Origin: Candidatus Chloroploca asiatica | GTDB taxonomy: Bacteria; Chloroflexota; Chloroflexia; Chloroflexales; Chloroflexaceae | Assembly: GCF_002532075.1 (NCBI RefSeq) | Contig: NZ_LYXE01000015.1 | Coordinates: forward strand, 1 to 64,000 | Length of the DNA stretch: 64,000 nt | Reading direction: 5' to 3' | Part shown: positions 51,701 to 60,942 of the stretch, in pieces | How the letters are laid out: each line of letters begins with the position of its first letter | Numbering within the stretch: the first letter of the stretch is position 1 | Made by a program: the position numbers and the translations under genes | Notes under the pieces: generated by a model | What the model was told of the DNA's origin: nothing | Database searches by the model: none | Seen by the model: the letters and a program-made list of their open reading frames with translations, nothing else

Positions 51701-52616
51701 GATCGTCGCCTGTTGGCTGTGTGGCGCACGTCAAGCCAACCGGTGGCAGACCACCCACGACTATATGGTTCCTTCGGCAGAAGAGTACACCTATGTGCGC
51801 TGCAAGCAGTGTGGTCTGGTTTATCTCAATCCGCGCCCAACCTGGGCAGAGCGTGACGCCCATTACACCACGAGCTACCGCGGGTATCATCGACTTGCCA
51901 CTGAACCCGCACCGGATCAGCGCCAGTCGATGGCGTACGGCCTGCGCAAGCGTTGGCGCATCCTGACACGCCATAGTACCGGAGGGTGCCTGCTTGATGT
52001 CGGTTGCGGGGGCGGCGATTTCCTCCACTGGATGCGCCAACAACCAGCCTGGCAGGGCTATGGGCTCGAGCGGGTGACAACGATGGCCTACGCCGCCCGC
52101 GCTACCTATGGGCTGAACATCGTGCTTGGCGATCTGCTTGAGGCTGGCTTTGCGCCAGCTACCTTTGATGCGATCACGCTCTGGACGGTGCTCGAACATC
52201 TTGCCGATCCCGCTGCCGGCCTGGCCGCATGTGCGCGCCTGTTGCGTCCTGGTGGCATTTTGATTGTGCGGACAGTCAACGACAACAGTCTCGGACGCAG
52301 GCTCTTTGGTGGCTGCTGGGTAGGTTACGATGCACCACGTATCACGGTCGTCTTTACACCCCACACCCTGCGGATGATGCTCGCGCAAAGCGGCTTTACG
52401 GTCATCGAGATGGGTTGCTGGTTTCACGATTTCTATCCCTTTCTCTGGAGTTGGCGCAATCTTTGTGCTGCGCGTGGCTTCCCTGCTCACGTATGCGAAG
52501 CCAGCCATGCGCTGCTGCGTTCGTGGCCGGTTCGCCTGGCGAGTTTGCCCTTCTTTGCCCTGCAAACAGCCCTGGGAGGAAATAGCTTTGTCACTGCGAT
52601 CGCCCGCAAAGCATGA
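51693..52616 (+). CDS. Class I SAM-dependent methyltransferase with an N-terminal zinc ribbon
   Basis: The 307-residue protein starts with two Cys pairs (CWLCGARQ and VRCKQCGLVYLNPRP) forming a zinc ribbon as in sugar C-methyltransferases. A SAM-binding core follows: LLDVGCGGGDFLHWM and LWTVLEHLADPAAGL, then RLLRPGGILIVRT. Context (radical SAM before, FemAB-like and GT4 after) fits sugar or polyketide methylation. The ATG at 51693 has GAGG upstream and overlaps the radical SAM stop. The longer frame is not needed. Confidence 0.85.
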   Translation: MAEIVACWLCGARQANRWQTTHDYMVPSAEEYTYVRCKQCGLVYLNPRPTWAERDAHYTTSYRGYHRLATEPAPDQRQSMAYGLRKRWRILTRHSTGGCLLDVGCGGGDFLHWMRQQPAWQGYGLERVTTMAYAARATYGLNIVLGDLLEAGFAPATFDAITLWTVLEHLADPAAGLAACARLLRPGGILIVRTVNDNSLGRRLFGGCWVGYDAPRITVVFTPHTLRMMLAQSGFTVIEMGCWFHDFYPFLWSWRNLCAARGFPAHVCEASHALLRSWPVRLASLPFFALQTALGGNSFVTAIARKA

Positions 52617-53640
52617 GTCGGCGCTCACGATCCGACCAGTTGCTCGCGCAACCTGGAACCAGTTCGTCGCGGAGCATCCGGACGCACTGCTCTTTCATAC
52701 CAGTGCGTGGCTTGATCTGCTTGCCGGGGTCTATGGGCATACCTGGCATCCCCTCGGCATCTGGGCCAACGGCGAACTGATCGGCGTGGTTCCAATCCAA
52801 ACACGCCGCCTCGGGCCATTTGTGCTGGCCGGGTCACCGCTTATGCAGACGATTGCCAGTACCCCGTTTCTCGGGCCACTGGGCAGGCCAGGGCAAGCAG
52901 CAACCATCGTCGCGACACTGGAGCCATGGTTCCGCCAACAGCGCATTGCCCACAGCGAGTTGGCCTTTCCCCAGATGATCGAAGCGACCGCTGCGCTCAA
53001 GCACCTCGGTTACCAGAGCGAAGTCTGTGAAACGATTGTTGTGCCCCTGGCTGGCCGCAGCCACACTGAGGTCTGGCAGAGTCTGTCGCCCGCGTGCCGA
53101 CGAGCTGTCCGCAAAGCCGAAGCAAACGGCATCGAGATTGTCGAAGCCGAGAGCGACGCCTTCCTGCAACCGTACAACCAGATGTGTCACGAGGTCTATC
53201 GCCATGCGGGAAGGCCGCCCCATCTTGACCAGGCTTTCTACGCAGCGCTATGGCAAGCGTTGCACGCCCGTGGCAACCTGAATGTACTGCTCGCCTATCA
53301 CCAGGGCAACCCCATCGCTGGCGGCATCTTTGTCACTGACCAGACCACCATCTGGTATCTGAGTGGCGCTTCGTTTGACCAGGGCCAGCCCCTGCGCCCC
53401 AACAACTTGCTCCACTGGCACCTGATCAGATGGGCGCTTGCGCAGGGCTATCAGCATTACGATATGGGCGGTGCAGTCGTACCTGGCATCACCCGCTTCA
53501 AGCTGAGCTTCGGAGGGCAACGTCACCGGTACACCCGCCTCTACCGCGCCCACACACCAGTTGCCCGCCTCGGGCGCACCCTCTATCAGCAAGCCATCCC
53601 ATGGTGGCGACGCTTTCTGTACACACGCCAGAAGGGGTAA
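52588..53640 (+). CDS. FemAB/GNAT-like acyltransferase
   Basis: The 350-residue protein contains a GNAT/FemAB-type fold. It opens with LTIRPVARATWNQFVAEHPD, then HTSAWLDLLAGVYGHTWHP, as in FemAB-like PEP-CTERM-associated proteins. LSPACRRAVRKAEANGIEI and LLAYHQGNPIAGGIFV, with YHYDMGG-like YQHYDMGGAV, are the typical acetyltransferase strands. It may add an acyl or aminoacyl group to a sugar or lipid-linked glycan. The TTG at 52588 has GGGAGG 8 nt before it and overlaps the methyltransferase by 29 nt; the longer frame has no ribosome site. The role is inferred from fold and neighbours. Confidence 0.75.
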   Translation: MSLRSPAKHESALTIRPVARATWNQFVAEHPDALLFHTSAWLDLLAGVYGHTWHPLGIWANGELIGVVPIQTRRLGPFVLAGSPLMQTIASTPFLGPLGRPGQAATIVATLEPWFRQQRIAHSELAFPQMIEATAALKHLGYQSEVCETIVVPLAGRSHTEVWQSLSPACRRAVRKAEANGIEIVEAESDAFLQPYNQMCHEVYRHAGRPPHLDQAFYAALWQALHARGNLNVLLAYHQGNPIAGGIFVTDQTTIWYLSGASFDQGQPLRPNNLLHWHLIRWALAQGYQHYDMGGAVVPGITRFKLSFGGQRHRYTRLYRAHTPVARLGRTLYQQAIPWWRRFLYTRQKG

Positions 53641-53648
53641 ACCGAGCC

Positions 53649-54791
53649 ATGCACATCTGTCTTGTGAGCCTTGACTACTGGCCCCACCGCAGTTCGGGCC
53701 TGACGATCTATGCCGAGGATCTTGCGCGAGGCCTGAACGAACGGGGCCACACAGTCAGTGTGATCGCAGCCCACCGAAGCGGCACGCCCCGTGTCGCAAC
53801 AATCAACGGTGTCACCGTCTACCGGGTTGCGCTCGGCGTCACCGACTGGATCGGGTATAGCCTCCGAGCAGCCAGAGTAGTCACACAACTACGACGTACC
53901 AAAGAATTTGACATCGTCCATTTTCTCGATGTTCACTTTGCCTATGCCTACGATGGGCCATATGTTGCCTCGCTCTGGCAATCATTTCGCCAGCGACTGC
54001 ACGCGGATGGCGGACATCCGTACGCCAGCAGCCGACGCAACTATCTGATCCGACGCACCTACTATGCTATGGCCCGGCGCGTGATGGAACCAATCAGCCT
54101 GCGGCGAGCTCGGTGCCTGCTCGCCGCATGTACCTCGGCTGCCCAGGAATTCATCGAACACTATGGTGTTGCGCCAACCCGGATCAGACACGTTGTGCAG
54201 GGTACAAACCTGGAAGCGCTGCGTCCCGTCCCAACCAACACCCTCCGCGAGCGCCTTGGCTTGAACGGCAAACGCATCATTCTTTTTGTTGGCTTTGCGA
54301 CGGCCCGCAAAGGTCTCGAACATCTGGCGGTTGCGTTACGCCAACTTCCACCCGATGTCGTCTGGCTGATCGTCGGGCAATGGGAAGCAGGCTATCGCGC
54401 CAGAGTGATGAGCGCACTTGGCGACGCCTGCGGGCGGGTCATTGAAATTGGCCCAATTGCCGACGACGAACGCGCCGCCTACTACTCGCTCGCCGATGTC
54501 TATGTCTCGCCATCGTTGCTCGAAGGTTTCGGGCTCACCCCTATTGAAGCCCAGGCGTGCGGCACACCAGCCATTGTCACCGACGCCTCCTCGGGCTATG
54601 AAGAAGTTGGGGCCTACGGACTTGTCGTACCAGCGCGCAACCCTGACGCCATGGCCGCAGCGCTTCGTCGGTTGCTCAACGACCCAGCATTGCGCCAGCG
54701 CCTCGGCAGCCAGGCCCGCACCCGCGTGCTTGCCAACTTCAGCTACCAAGCCATGGCCGCCCAGACCGAAGCCGTCTACCGCGCAAGCTAA
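53649..54791 (+). CDS. Glycosyltransferase family 4
   Basis: The 380-residue GT-B enzyme opens MHICLVSLDYWPHRSSGLTI and contains the acceptor domain motif YAEDLARGLNERGHTVSVIA. The donor domain shows ILFVGFATARKGLEHLAVAL and the E-x7-E motif in SLLEGFGLTPIEAQACGTPA. It likely adds a sugar to the product made by the cluster. It begins 8 nt after the FemAB-like stop and overlaps the convergent DegT gene by 4 nt at the 3' end. Confidence 0.88.
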   Translation: MHICLVSLDYWPHRSSGLTIYAEDLARGLNERGHTVSVIAAHRSGTPRVATINGVTVYRVALGVTDWIGYSLRAARVVTQLRRTKEFDIVHFLDVHFAYAYDGPYVASLWQSFRQRLHADGGHPYASSRRNYLIRRTYYAMARRVMEPISLRRARCLLAACTSAAQEFIEHYGVAPTRIRHVVQGTNLEALRPVPTNTLRERLGLNGKRIILFVGFATARKGLEHLAVALRQLPPDVVWLIVGQWEAGYRARVMSALGDACGRVIEIGPIADDERAAYYSLADVYVSPSLLEGFGLTPIEAQACGTPAIVTDASSGYEEVGAYGLVVPARNPDAMAAALRRLLNDPALRQRLGSQARTRVLANFSYQAMAAQTEAVYRAS

Positions 54792-55894
54792 AGGCACATG
54801 CGCAGTGCATCTTCCAACGCAGCGCATACCTCATCCTGCTCATCATCGCGCATCCCAAGATAGAGCGGCAGACTCAACACATGGGCAGCCATATGTTCGG
54901 CGACAGGAAAACAAGAACCCAAAGCAAGCGCCTGATAGCATGGTTGCCAATGCACCGGCAGCGGCCAACTCACCCGCGTCTCGATCCCCCGGGAGGCGAG
55001 GGCCGCCTGGACGTTATCACGGTTTGGCACCAGCACCGAATAGAGAAACCAGGTCGAGGTTGCACTGGGCAAGAGGCAGGGCAACTGAATCGGCAGATGC
55101 GCCAGGCACGCCTGATAGCGGGCCGCCAGGCGTGCCCGCTCAGCCAGGCGTGCCTCGAGTTGCGGAATTTGCGCTAGACCAATCGCAGCGTGCAGATCAC
55201 TCAGACGGTAATTGTTGCCAATCGCAAGATGGCAATACTTCTGCTGCGGATCTTCGCCCTGATTGCGAAGCAGCCGGACACGCTCGGCCAGGGCTTGATC
55301 ATCCGTAAAGATCATGCCACCTTCAATTGAGGTCAGGATCTTGACCATGTGAAAGCTGGTGATCGCCACCTTGCCGTACGCAACCGTCGGACGCTGCTTG
55401 AAACATGCCCCAAGCGACTCGGCCGCATCAACGACAAGCGCAAGACCACGCGCCTCGGCCAGCGCGGTAAGTGCCTCGTGATGAGCCGGAGCACCACCAT
55501 AATCAAGCGCCAGCAGCGCCCGCGTCGCGGGGGTAATGCGTCGCACGACCTCAGCAGGATCAAGCGTCCAGGTCACCGGATCAACATCAGCGAGCACCAG
55601 TCGCGCCCCCTGATAGCTGACTGCATTGGGTGCAGCGATATAGGCCATCGCCGGCACAATCACCTCATCGCCAGGGCCAATCCCGAGGGCGGCCAGGGCA
55701 AGATCGAGGGCAGCCGTACCCGACGACACCGCAACAGCATAACGGCGACCAGCCAGCGCGGCAAGTTGCTGCTCAAACGCAGCAACCCGTGGTCCCATCG
55801 TTAGCCAGTTGGAATGAAGTGCCGCTACCGCCGAAGCAATTTCGGCCTCGCCAAACGCCGGACGTGCCCACGGGATACGTACAGGTGTAGCCAT
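54788..55894 (-). CDS. DegT/DnrJ/EryC1/StrS aminotransferase
   Basis: The 368-residue PLP enzyme transaminates keto-sugars to amino-sugars. Motifs: FEQQLAALAGRRYAVAVSSGTAALDLAL, GDEVIVPAMAYIAAPNAV, DAAESLGACF (PLP Asp), and the Schiff-base Lys in ITSFHMVKILTSIEGGMI. NYRLSDLHAAIGLAQI follows. This supports an amino-sugar product for the cluster, with rfbB (at 12962, far away) supplying the dTDP-4-keto sugar in principle. Start MATPVRIPWARPAF is chosen over an upstream ATG that lies in a non-conserved, A/T-rich part. The gene is transcribed against the other cluster genes. Confidence 0.88.
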   Translation of the reverse strand: MATPVRIPWARPAFGEAEIASAVAALHSNWLTMGPRVAAFEQQLAALAGRRYAVAVSSGTAALDLALAALGIGPGDEVIVPAMAYIAAPNAVSYQGARLVLADVDPVTWTLDPAEVVRRITPATRALLALDYGGAPAHHEALTALAEARGLALVVDAAESLGACFKQRPTVAYGKVAITSFHMVKILTSIEGGMIFTDDQALAERVRLLRNQGEDPQQKYCHLAIGNNYRLSDLHAAIGLAQIPQLEARLAERARLAARYQACLAHLPIQLPCLLPSATSTWFLYSVLVPNRDNVQAALASRGIETRVSWPLPVHWQPCYQALALGSCFPVAEHMAAHVLSLPLYLGMRDDEQDEVCAALEDALRMCL

Positions 55895-55979
55895 ACTATT
55901 CGTAAAATCGGTCGTGGTATTATTAACATAATACACTAAGATGAGTATAGCTATTATACAGTATTCTTCAGGTATGCTT

Positions 55980-56795
55980 CTAGGCTTTCAACCAGCGTAA
56001 CAAGATCGGCATCGTCACCGCATAATCGTCCCCGCGCAACATATTGTGGCTCGTGCCCGGTACCACCACGATCTGCGCCTGACGACCCTCGAGGCTTTGT
56101 TGCGCTATGGTGAGTTGTTCGGGCGAAACAACAGTCAACGTAGGATCAGCGACCAACATCAGCAGCGGCACATGAACCTGCGCAAAGCGATCAAGCAGAT
56201 CCCATGCCGCCGGTGGGCAAAAAAGACCCTCGACCTGCACAACACGGCACTGCTCAAGGGCAATTGCTTTCCAATACACATCCTCATCACACCAGGTTGG
56301 ATTATTGGCCCGCACGGTGACAAGTCCCTGCTCTACCGAGCCACCAACACCCGCCGTATAGGTAGGCATCCGCTCGCTGGCCCACACGGGATCAAGCCCC
56401 AACAAGGGATCAACCAGGACAACCCGCTTCAGTAGTCGGCCATAGACCGGGTGACTGGCAAGCGCCAGCGCGGTCGCCCCTCCCCACGAATGCCCAAACA
56501 GAGTCACCTCAGTGAGCCCAAGCTGCTGCATTGCCTCGCCAATCAGCCGCGCAATCGCCTCAATTGCATGATCACGGCTCACTTCGCTGACGCCGTGGCC
56601 GGGCATATCAAACGAGATCGGGTGCAAACCAGCCTCACGCAACGCACCGGCAACCTGCCAGAGGGTCGCCGCACTACTCGTAATGCCGTGCAACAACACG
56701 GCTGGCGATCCCGTGCCACCCCAATCAAGGTAACTGAGCCGCGTCGCCTCGACCGTAATCATCCGGTGAACCGCATCGGAAGGAAACGAATGCAT
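55980..56795 (-). CDS. Alpha/beta-fold hydrolase
   Basis: The 271-residue protein has the alpha/beta hydrolase layout: oxyanion-hole motif VLLHGITSSAATLW, nucleophile elbow LFGHSWGGATAL (Ser in GHSWG), acid VADPTL (likely Asp) and catalytic His in GTSHNMLRGD. A lid segment is inserted after the nucleophile. Many reactions are possible, such as ester hydrolysis or C-C cleavage. GAGGGAG lies before the ATG. No functional link to neighbours is seen. It is separated from DegT by an 85-nt gap. Confidence 0.82.
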   Translation of the reverse strand: MHSFPSDAVHRMITVEATRLSYLDWGGTGSPAVLLHGITSSAATLWQVAGALREAGLHPISFDMPGHGVSEVSRDHAIEAIARLIGEAMQQLGLTEVTLFGHSWGGATALALASHPVYGRLLKRVVLVDPLLGLDPVWASERMPTYTAGVGGSVEQGLVTVRANNPTWCDEDVYWKAIALEQCRVVQVEGLFCPPAAWDLLDRFAQVHVPLLMLVADPTLTVVSPEQLTIAQQSLEGRQAQIVVVPGTSHNMLRGDDYAVTMPILLRWLKA

Positions 56796-57246
56796 ACAAC
56801 TCCCTCATCTAGAGCCAGGAAATTGATCAATTATAGCCTGATTAGTCTGAGAACTTAGTAGTCTGGGAACTCCATTTCCCGGTCGCGCCGCCGACCACGA
56901 AGGCTGATAACGAAGAAACGAATATGGGCGGCTCCATGCGCTCTTCGTTCATTCGTGGCCCCCATTCGTGGACGGCTGAGGACGCCAGAAAACTTACTTC
57001 ACACACTACAAAGTTTGCTGATACTTCGCACCTTGGGAACGCAGGCTAGTGGTGCCGAGAGAATCGTTGACAGACTATTCAATCACAGATGGCAATGACG
57101 ATGTACAATGTGGATATGGACATTGCGCCGCTTCAGGGTAAACTGGCTCGTCAGTACCAGTCACCTGCCGCGCCGTCTCAAGCAAGTGCAAAACCTCGGG
57201 CAGATGCTTTGCCCAAGATGATGGGAGGACGACAACTGTCGGAGCT
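56796..57246. other. 451-bp intergenic region, divergent promoters
   Basis: The region separates the divergent hydrolase and glycosidase genes. Tandem-like CATTCGTGG/CGAAGAA fragments occur near 56900-56970. The section near 57060-57130 contains TTGACA (about 57067) and TACAAT, but the spacing does not suit a sigma-70 promoter. No coding frame with a ribosome site is seen. I find no RNA gene. Confidence 0.4.
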
Positions 57247-59397
57247 ATGTTTGTACGAGTGATCTTTGTTGCCTGGGTGATCCTGGCCCTGACTGGTTGT
57301 GCTCTTGCACCAGGGTTGCCAGCACCCTACGATCTTGATGAGCCTTTTTTGAGTGCCTGGCGCCGAGCAGGTGGTGAAACGCTTGGCCCCCCTCAGACTC
57401 CACCGCTCTGGATTGACGAATACCAGGTGCAACTCTTTGCCAACCACCGTATCACCGCCGTTGATCCCCGTCGTGCGGTGGTCGAGGCGCTGGAAGAAGG
57501 ATGGAGCACAGGCTACCCCACCTTGCTGCGCGACGCCCCGGCGTCTGCCCAGCGTGCCTCGGTGTTGCTCAGCGAGGGAGCCGAGAGTCTCGCCGGGCCG
57601 CTTGCCCCACTCAAGGTGACGGTTCGGGCACCTGGCTATAACGGGCCTGCGACGTTGTACCTCTTTGATGCAGCTGTGCAACCCGCCGACCAGGTGAGCC
57701 TGGAACTCGCCGAGGGCTATGCCCATGTCACGATCTACCCCCGTGGTGCCCCTGGGCCACAGTGGGCCGTTGTGTTGATTGATGGGCAGGTGGCCGGGGC
57801 GCGCAGCACCCTCTTCACCCTCCATCCTACGACCGCCCTCGCAACAGGCGATCCCGAGCTTGATGCACTCTACCCACGCCTCCGTGGTTTTATGGAACGC
57901 GCCGCCGTGAGCTACGAGCTCAATGGGCGGGTCATCCGCGGTTATCGTTCGCCCGACAATCCGCTCATCTGGCTGCGCGACCACGTCTATCAGGGGCGTG
58001 GCTTCCGCTATTTCGAGACCGATGTCACCAGCGTGCTCGATGCCTTCCGCGAGGCCCAGTTGCCCGACGGCAGTCTGCCTGATGTGCTCGACTATCCCGA
58101 ACGCATGGTCAAAGCCCACCGTAAAGAAGTTGAAAGCGACCTCGAATTTCTCTATGTTCAGGGCGTCTACGAAGCCTGGCAAATGACCGGCGACGACGCG
58201 TGGCTTCGTGGGCATGTTGAGTCGATGCGGCGTGCGCTGAACTATATCACCAGCGATCCGCTGCGCTGGGACGCCCAGCGTCAACTCGTGCGCCGGCCTT
58301 ACACGATTGATATGTGGGACTTTGCCTATGGGCCAACCACGATCAGTCCTGATGGCAAGCCCGCCCCCCGCCACTGGATCGAACCCGATACCATCTGGGG
58401 CACCTTCCACGGCGACAATACCGGCGTCGCCCACGCTATGCTCGTGATGGCCCGCGTCGAAGAACACGTCGGTGACCCGCAAATGGCCCCGGTATGGCGT
58501 AGCGCAAGCAAAGGTTTGATGGATCGCCTGAATGATCTGAGTTGGAACGGGCGCTTTTTCACCCACTTCATGCCCGAAGATCCAACCTTTGCACCGGCTG
58601 GCGTTGACCCTGCCACCCAGTTGAGCCTCTCGAATGCCTATGCGCTCAACCGGCTCGGCGTCGATGGCTATCAAGGTCAGCGCATCATCGAAGAGTACTT
58701 CAACCGCCGCGACTTTGCCCGGGCCTTTGCCGAATGGTACGCGATTGACCCACCCTTCCCGGCGGGCAGCTTTGGCATGGCGGGCGGCAAAGGCGAAAAT
58801 CCCGGCGAATACACCAACGGCGGCATCAAACCCCTCGTTGGCGGTGAACTCGCCCGGGGAGCGTTTCGCCACGGCTTTGCCGCCTACGGGCTCGACATTC
58901 TCCGTCGCTACGCCGACCTCACCGAACTCACCGGCTCAACCTATCTCTGGTATTATCCCGACGGGCGCCCAGGGATTCAAGGGCCCGACACGATTGCCAA
59001 CGACGGCTGGGGTGCCGGGGCGATGATCGGCGCACTCTTTGAAGGTCTGGCTGGCTTTGACGACCAGGCCGAACGCTACCGCGACGTGATCCTCTCGCCG
59101 CGCTGGGCCAGTGACCCCTCGTTGACCGAGGTACACGCCGTTGCCACCTACGCCGCATCAGACAGCTACCTCGCCTATCGCTGGCAACGTGAAGACCGGG
59201 CCATCCACCTCGACATCACTGGAAGAAGCGAACGCATCTATGCACGCATTCTCCTTCCGCCCGAACTTGACACCGCGACTATGCAGGTCACGCTCAACGG
59301 CGACATCGTACCGACTACCATCGATGGCGTCGCCCACGATCGTTACATCGCCGTCCCCCTCGACGCTGGCAATGCGCAAGTTACCATCACCTGGTGA
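57247..59397 (+). CDS. Lipoprotein with six-hairpin glycosidase-like domain
   Basis: The 716-residue protein begins with a lipoprotein signal (VIFVAWVILALTGC, lipobox LTGC), so it is probably anchored outside the plasma membrane. Residues about 205-600 form an (alpha/alpha)6-type region: SPDNPLIWLRDHVYQGRG, DVTSVLDAFREAQLPDGSLP, FLYVQGVYEAWQMTGDDAWL, WIEPDTIWGTFHGDNTGVAH and TIANDGWGAGAMIGALFE. Pattern and length resemble GH37/GH63/GH78/GH15-like enzymes. A short beta-rich C-terminal domain follows. The catalytic acids are not certain. CGGAG lies before the ATG, and a strong hairpin ends the gene at 59426-59474. Confidence 0.75.
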   Translation: MFVRVIFVAWVILALTGCALAPGLPAPYDLDEPFLSAWRRAGGETLGPPQTPPLWIDEYQVQLFANHRITAVDPRRAVVEALEEGWSTGYPTLLRDAPASAQRASVLLSEGAESLAGPLAPLKVTVRAPGYNGPATLYLFDAAVQPADQVSLELAEGYAHVTIYPRGAPGPQWAVVLIDGQVAGARSTLFTLHPTTALATGDPELDALYPRLRGFMERAAVSYELNGRVIRGYRSPDNPLIWLRDHVYQGRGFRYFETDVTSVLDAFREAQLPDGSLPDVLDYPERMVKAHRKEVESDLEFLYVQGVYEAWQMTGDDAWLRGHVESMRRALNYITSDPLRWDAQRQLVRRPYTIDMWDFAYGPTTISPDGKPAPRHWIEPDTIWGTFHGDNTGVAHAMLVMARVEEHVGDPQMAPVWRSASKGLMDRLNDLSWNGRFFTHFMPEDPTFAPAGVDPATQLSLSNAYALNRLGVDGYQGQRIIEEYFNRRDFARAFAEWYAIDPPFPAGSFGMAGGKGENPGEYTNGGIKPLVGGELARGAFRHGFAAYGLDILRRYADLTELTGSTYLWYYPDGRPGIQGPDTIANDGWGAGAMIGALFEGLAGFDDQAERYRDVILSPRWASDPSLTEVHAVATYAASDSYLAYRWQREDRAIHLDITGRSERIYARILLPPELDTATMQVTLNGDIVPTTIDGVAHDRYIAVPLDAGNAQVTITW

Positions 59398-59425
59398 TGA
59401 GGGCGGTCGCCCTAACAATCCGTGG

Positions 59426-59474
59426 TTGTGCGGGCGAAAACGACCAGCTTCGCTGGTCGTTTTCGCCCGCACAA
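59426..59474 (+). terminator. 23-bp perfect hairpin after the glycosidase gene
   Basis: Arms 59426-59448 and 59452-59474 are exact inverse complements around TTC; the arm begins TTGTGCGGGCGAAAACGACC. It starts 28 nt after the stop. It also sits 37 nt beyond the gvpK stop on the other strand and could terminate both operons. Confidence 0.75.
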
Positions 59475-59511
59475 GCGAGATTAGTGGGGGCCTGTGACCC
59501 CCACCACATGC

Positions 59512-59925
59512 TCACAGCAACTTCCCAAGCGGCCCAAGATCAATATTCAGATCTTCATCCGTCAAACCGAAGACCTCTTTCAATTCCTTCATACGCTCGT
59601 CGAGGCGCATAAAGGTCAGGCCAAGCCGTTCAATCGCCTCGTCGTCAAGCGAACCATCCTCGACGCGATGCAAGGCCTGGCGTTCCATCAATTGACGCAG
59701 CAACTCAACAACCGTCAAGACTAGTTGGGCCAGTCCGCTCTCGACTTTGTCGGGATCTAAGCTAATCCGGCCTGAATGCGCCTGACGTGTTGCGCCAAGT
59801 TCAGCCACGAGTCCGGTACGATCTTCAGGGGCAAAGAGTATCTTATTGAGATCATCAATCTCCTGGATTTCCAGGTCACAACGTGTTGCTGCATTATTTG
59901 TCTCGGTATATTCGTGTAAACTCAT
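59512..59925 (-). CDS. gvpK: Gas vesicle protein GvpK
   Basis: The 137-residue protein matches GvpK. The family motif runs QLVLTVVELLRQLMERQALH, then EAIERLGLTFMRLDERMKEL, and ends FGLTDEDLNIDLGPLGKLL. GvpK is one of the conserved minor gas vesicle proteins and is needed for vesicle formation in some hosts, possibly in early assembly. AAGGAA lies before the ATG. It is the last gene of the visible gvp operon, 72 nt after the third GvpF/L gene. Confidence 0.93.
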   Translation of the reverse strand: MSLHEYTETNNAATRCDLEIQEIDDLNKILFAPEDRTGLVAELGATRQAHSGRISLDPDKVESGLAQLVLTVVELLRQLMERQALHRVEDGSLDDEAIERLGLTFMRLDERMKELKEVFGLTDEDLNIDLGPLGKLL

Positions 59926-59997
59926 GATGTTCCTTGCTTAGGTATGCCACCCCAAGAAACCGTGCGTATGCTGGATTCTTGGGGGCCTGTGGCCCCC

Positions 59998-60705
59998 TCA
60001 GTCAGCGATTTGGCGCACAAAACTATACACCGGCCATGGGCCTGTGGCCAGAAAAGCAAGCTCAGGATGTGCTTCACGCATCGTGGCAAGGCGCTGCCTT
60101 GCCTCGTCCATACAGTCGCGGTCAAGCAGATAGGCGGCTTTTACCAGGGTACGCGGCGAGACCAGGAATTTCTGTTCAACCTGAACGGCCAGGGCAACAA
60201 GATCAGCCGTTACGTCTGTTACCATCTTCGTCAGCTCGGCCCGCTCGTGCTCCTCACGCTTCGTCTCACGGAGGCGCTCGAGCATATAGGAACGTCCATC
60301 GGTGGCTGCTGGCGTGGCCCGGGGCGCTTCAGGTTCGGGCGGCGCCTCACGGCGCATCACCCGCAGCGCCAGTTCCACTTTGCCCGCCAGCCGCACGAGA
60401 TCCTCTTGATAGATCGATGCGCCCGCCGCAAGACGCTCACGAATGCGCGCAGTCGAACCTATAGTGCCAAAGCGTACCGGCAAGACCGTCCGCGTTGCCA
60501 TTAATGCCTCGATCACCGTTTCGTGTCGCAACAGATCTTCACGGGTCACTGGCAACTCGGCACGATCGATCGGGCTCACAATGGCAAGCAAAGCCCCCTC
60601 GCGCACAGTCTCAAGCGGGCCTTGCGCAAGACCGAGGATGTCAGGCAAAACCACCTCAGGCACGCCTGCAATCGCATAGAGATAGTATCGATCCACGCGC
60701 AACAC
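59998..60705 (-). CDS. Gas vesicle GvpF/L protein (copy 1)
   Basis: The 235-residue protein shows the GvpF/L pattern: an N-terminal strand YYLYAIAGV, the core RTVLPVRFGTIGSTARIRE, and the C-terminal ELAFLATGPWPVYSFV. GvpF and GvpL lie at the gas-facing or assembly surface and interact with GvpA. A Pro/Ala/Arg-rich linker (about 118-137) is inserted. The start codon is GTG at 60705 with a GGGGGAAGG site; a TTG immediately after it is also possible. It is the closest GvpF/L to gvpK. Confidence 0.88.
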   Translation of the reverse strand: MLRVDRYYLYAIAGVPEVVLPDILGLAQGPLETVREGALLAIVSPIDRAELPVTREDLLRHETVIEALMATRTVLPVRFGTIGSTARIRERLAAGASIYQEDLVRLAGKVELALRVMRREAPPEPEAPRATPAATDGRSYMLERLRETKREEHERAELTKMVTDVTADLVALAVQVEQKFLVSPRTLVKAAYLLDRDCMDEARQRLATMREAHPELAFLATGPWPVYSFVRQIAD

Positions 60706-60717
60706 CTTCCCCCCAAC

Positions 60718-60942
60718 TTACGCCTCAAGCTCACGCTGATGTTCAACCAACTGATACCAGGCCGCATTGCGCATCTTATCGGCCGTGTCAACCGAACAAA
60801 TCAGTGCTTTAAGCCCGACATAGACCAGATCAACATCAGCGATCGACAGCGTCAGCTCACCCCACAAGAAGACACCCTTATCGAGGGCACGATCAAGGAG
60901 ATCAATGATGGCAATTTCGCGCCCTTCGAAATCATCACCCAT
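60718..60942 (-). CDS. Small GvpA/J/S-type gas vesicle shell protein
   Basis: The 74-residue protein has the GvpA-family core IIDLLDRALDKGVFLWGELT, then ADVDLVYVGLKALICSVD, the amphipathic helix-turn-beta fold of the vesicle wall. Its charged N terminus (MGDDFEGREIAI) and short C-terminal tail fit GvpJ/GvpS-type minor proteins rather than main GvpA. A perfect AGGAGG lies 6 nt before the ATG; the longer frame is not used. The ATG overlaps the end of the upstream GvpF/L gene by 8 nt, so it is translationally coupled. No main GvpA gene is in the window. Confidence 0.88.
   Translation of the reverse strand: MGDDFEGREIAIIDLLDRALDKGVFLWGELTLSIADVDLVYVGLKALICSVDTADKMRNAAWYQLVEHQRELEA

Noticed and set aside
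57178..58872. A 564-residue minus-strand open frame opposite the glycosidase lipoprotein
   Set aside because: No recognisable domain and no ribosome site; the plus strand has a lipobox signal and six-hairpin glycosidase motifs.
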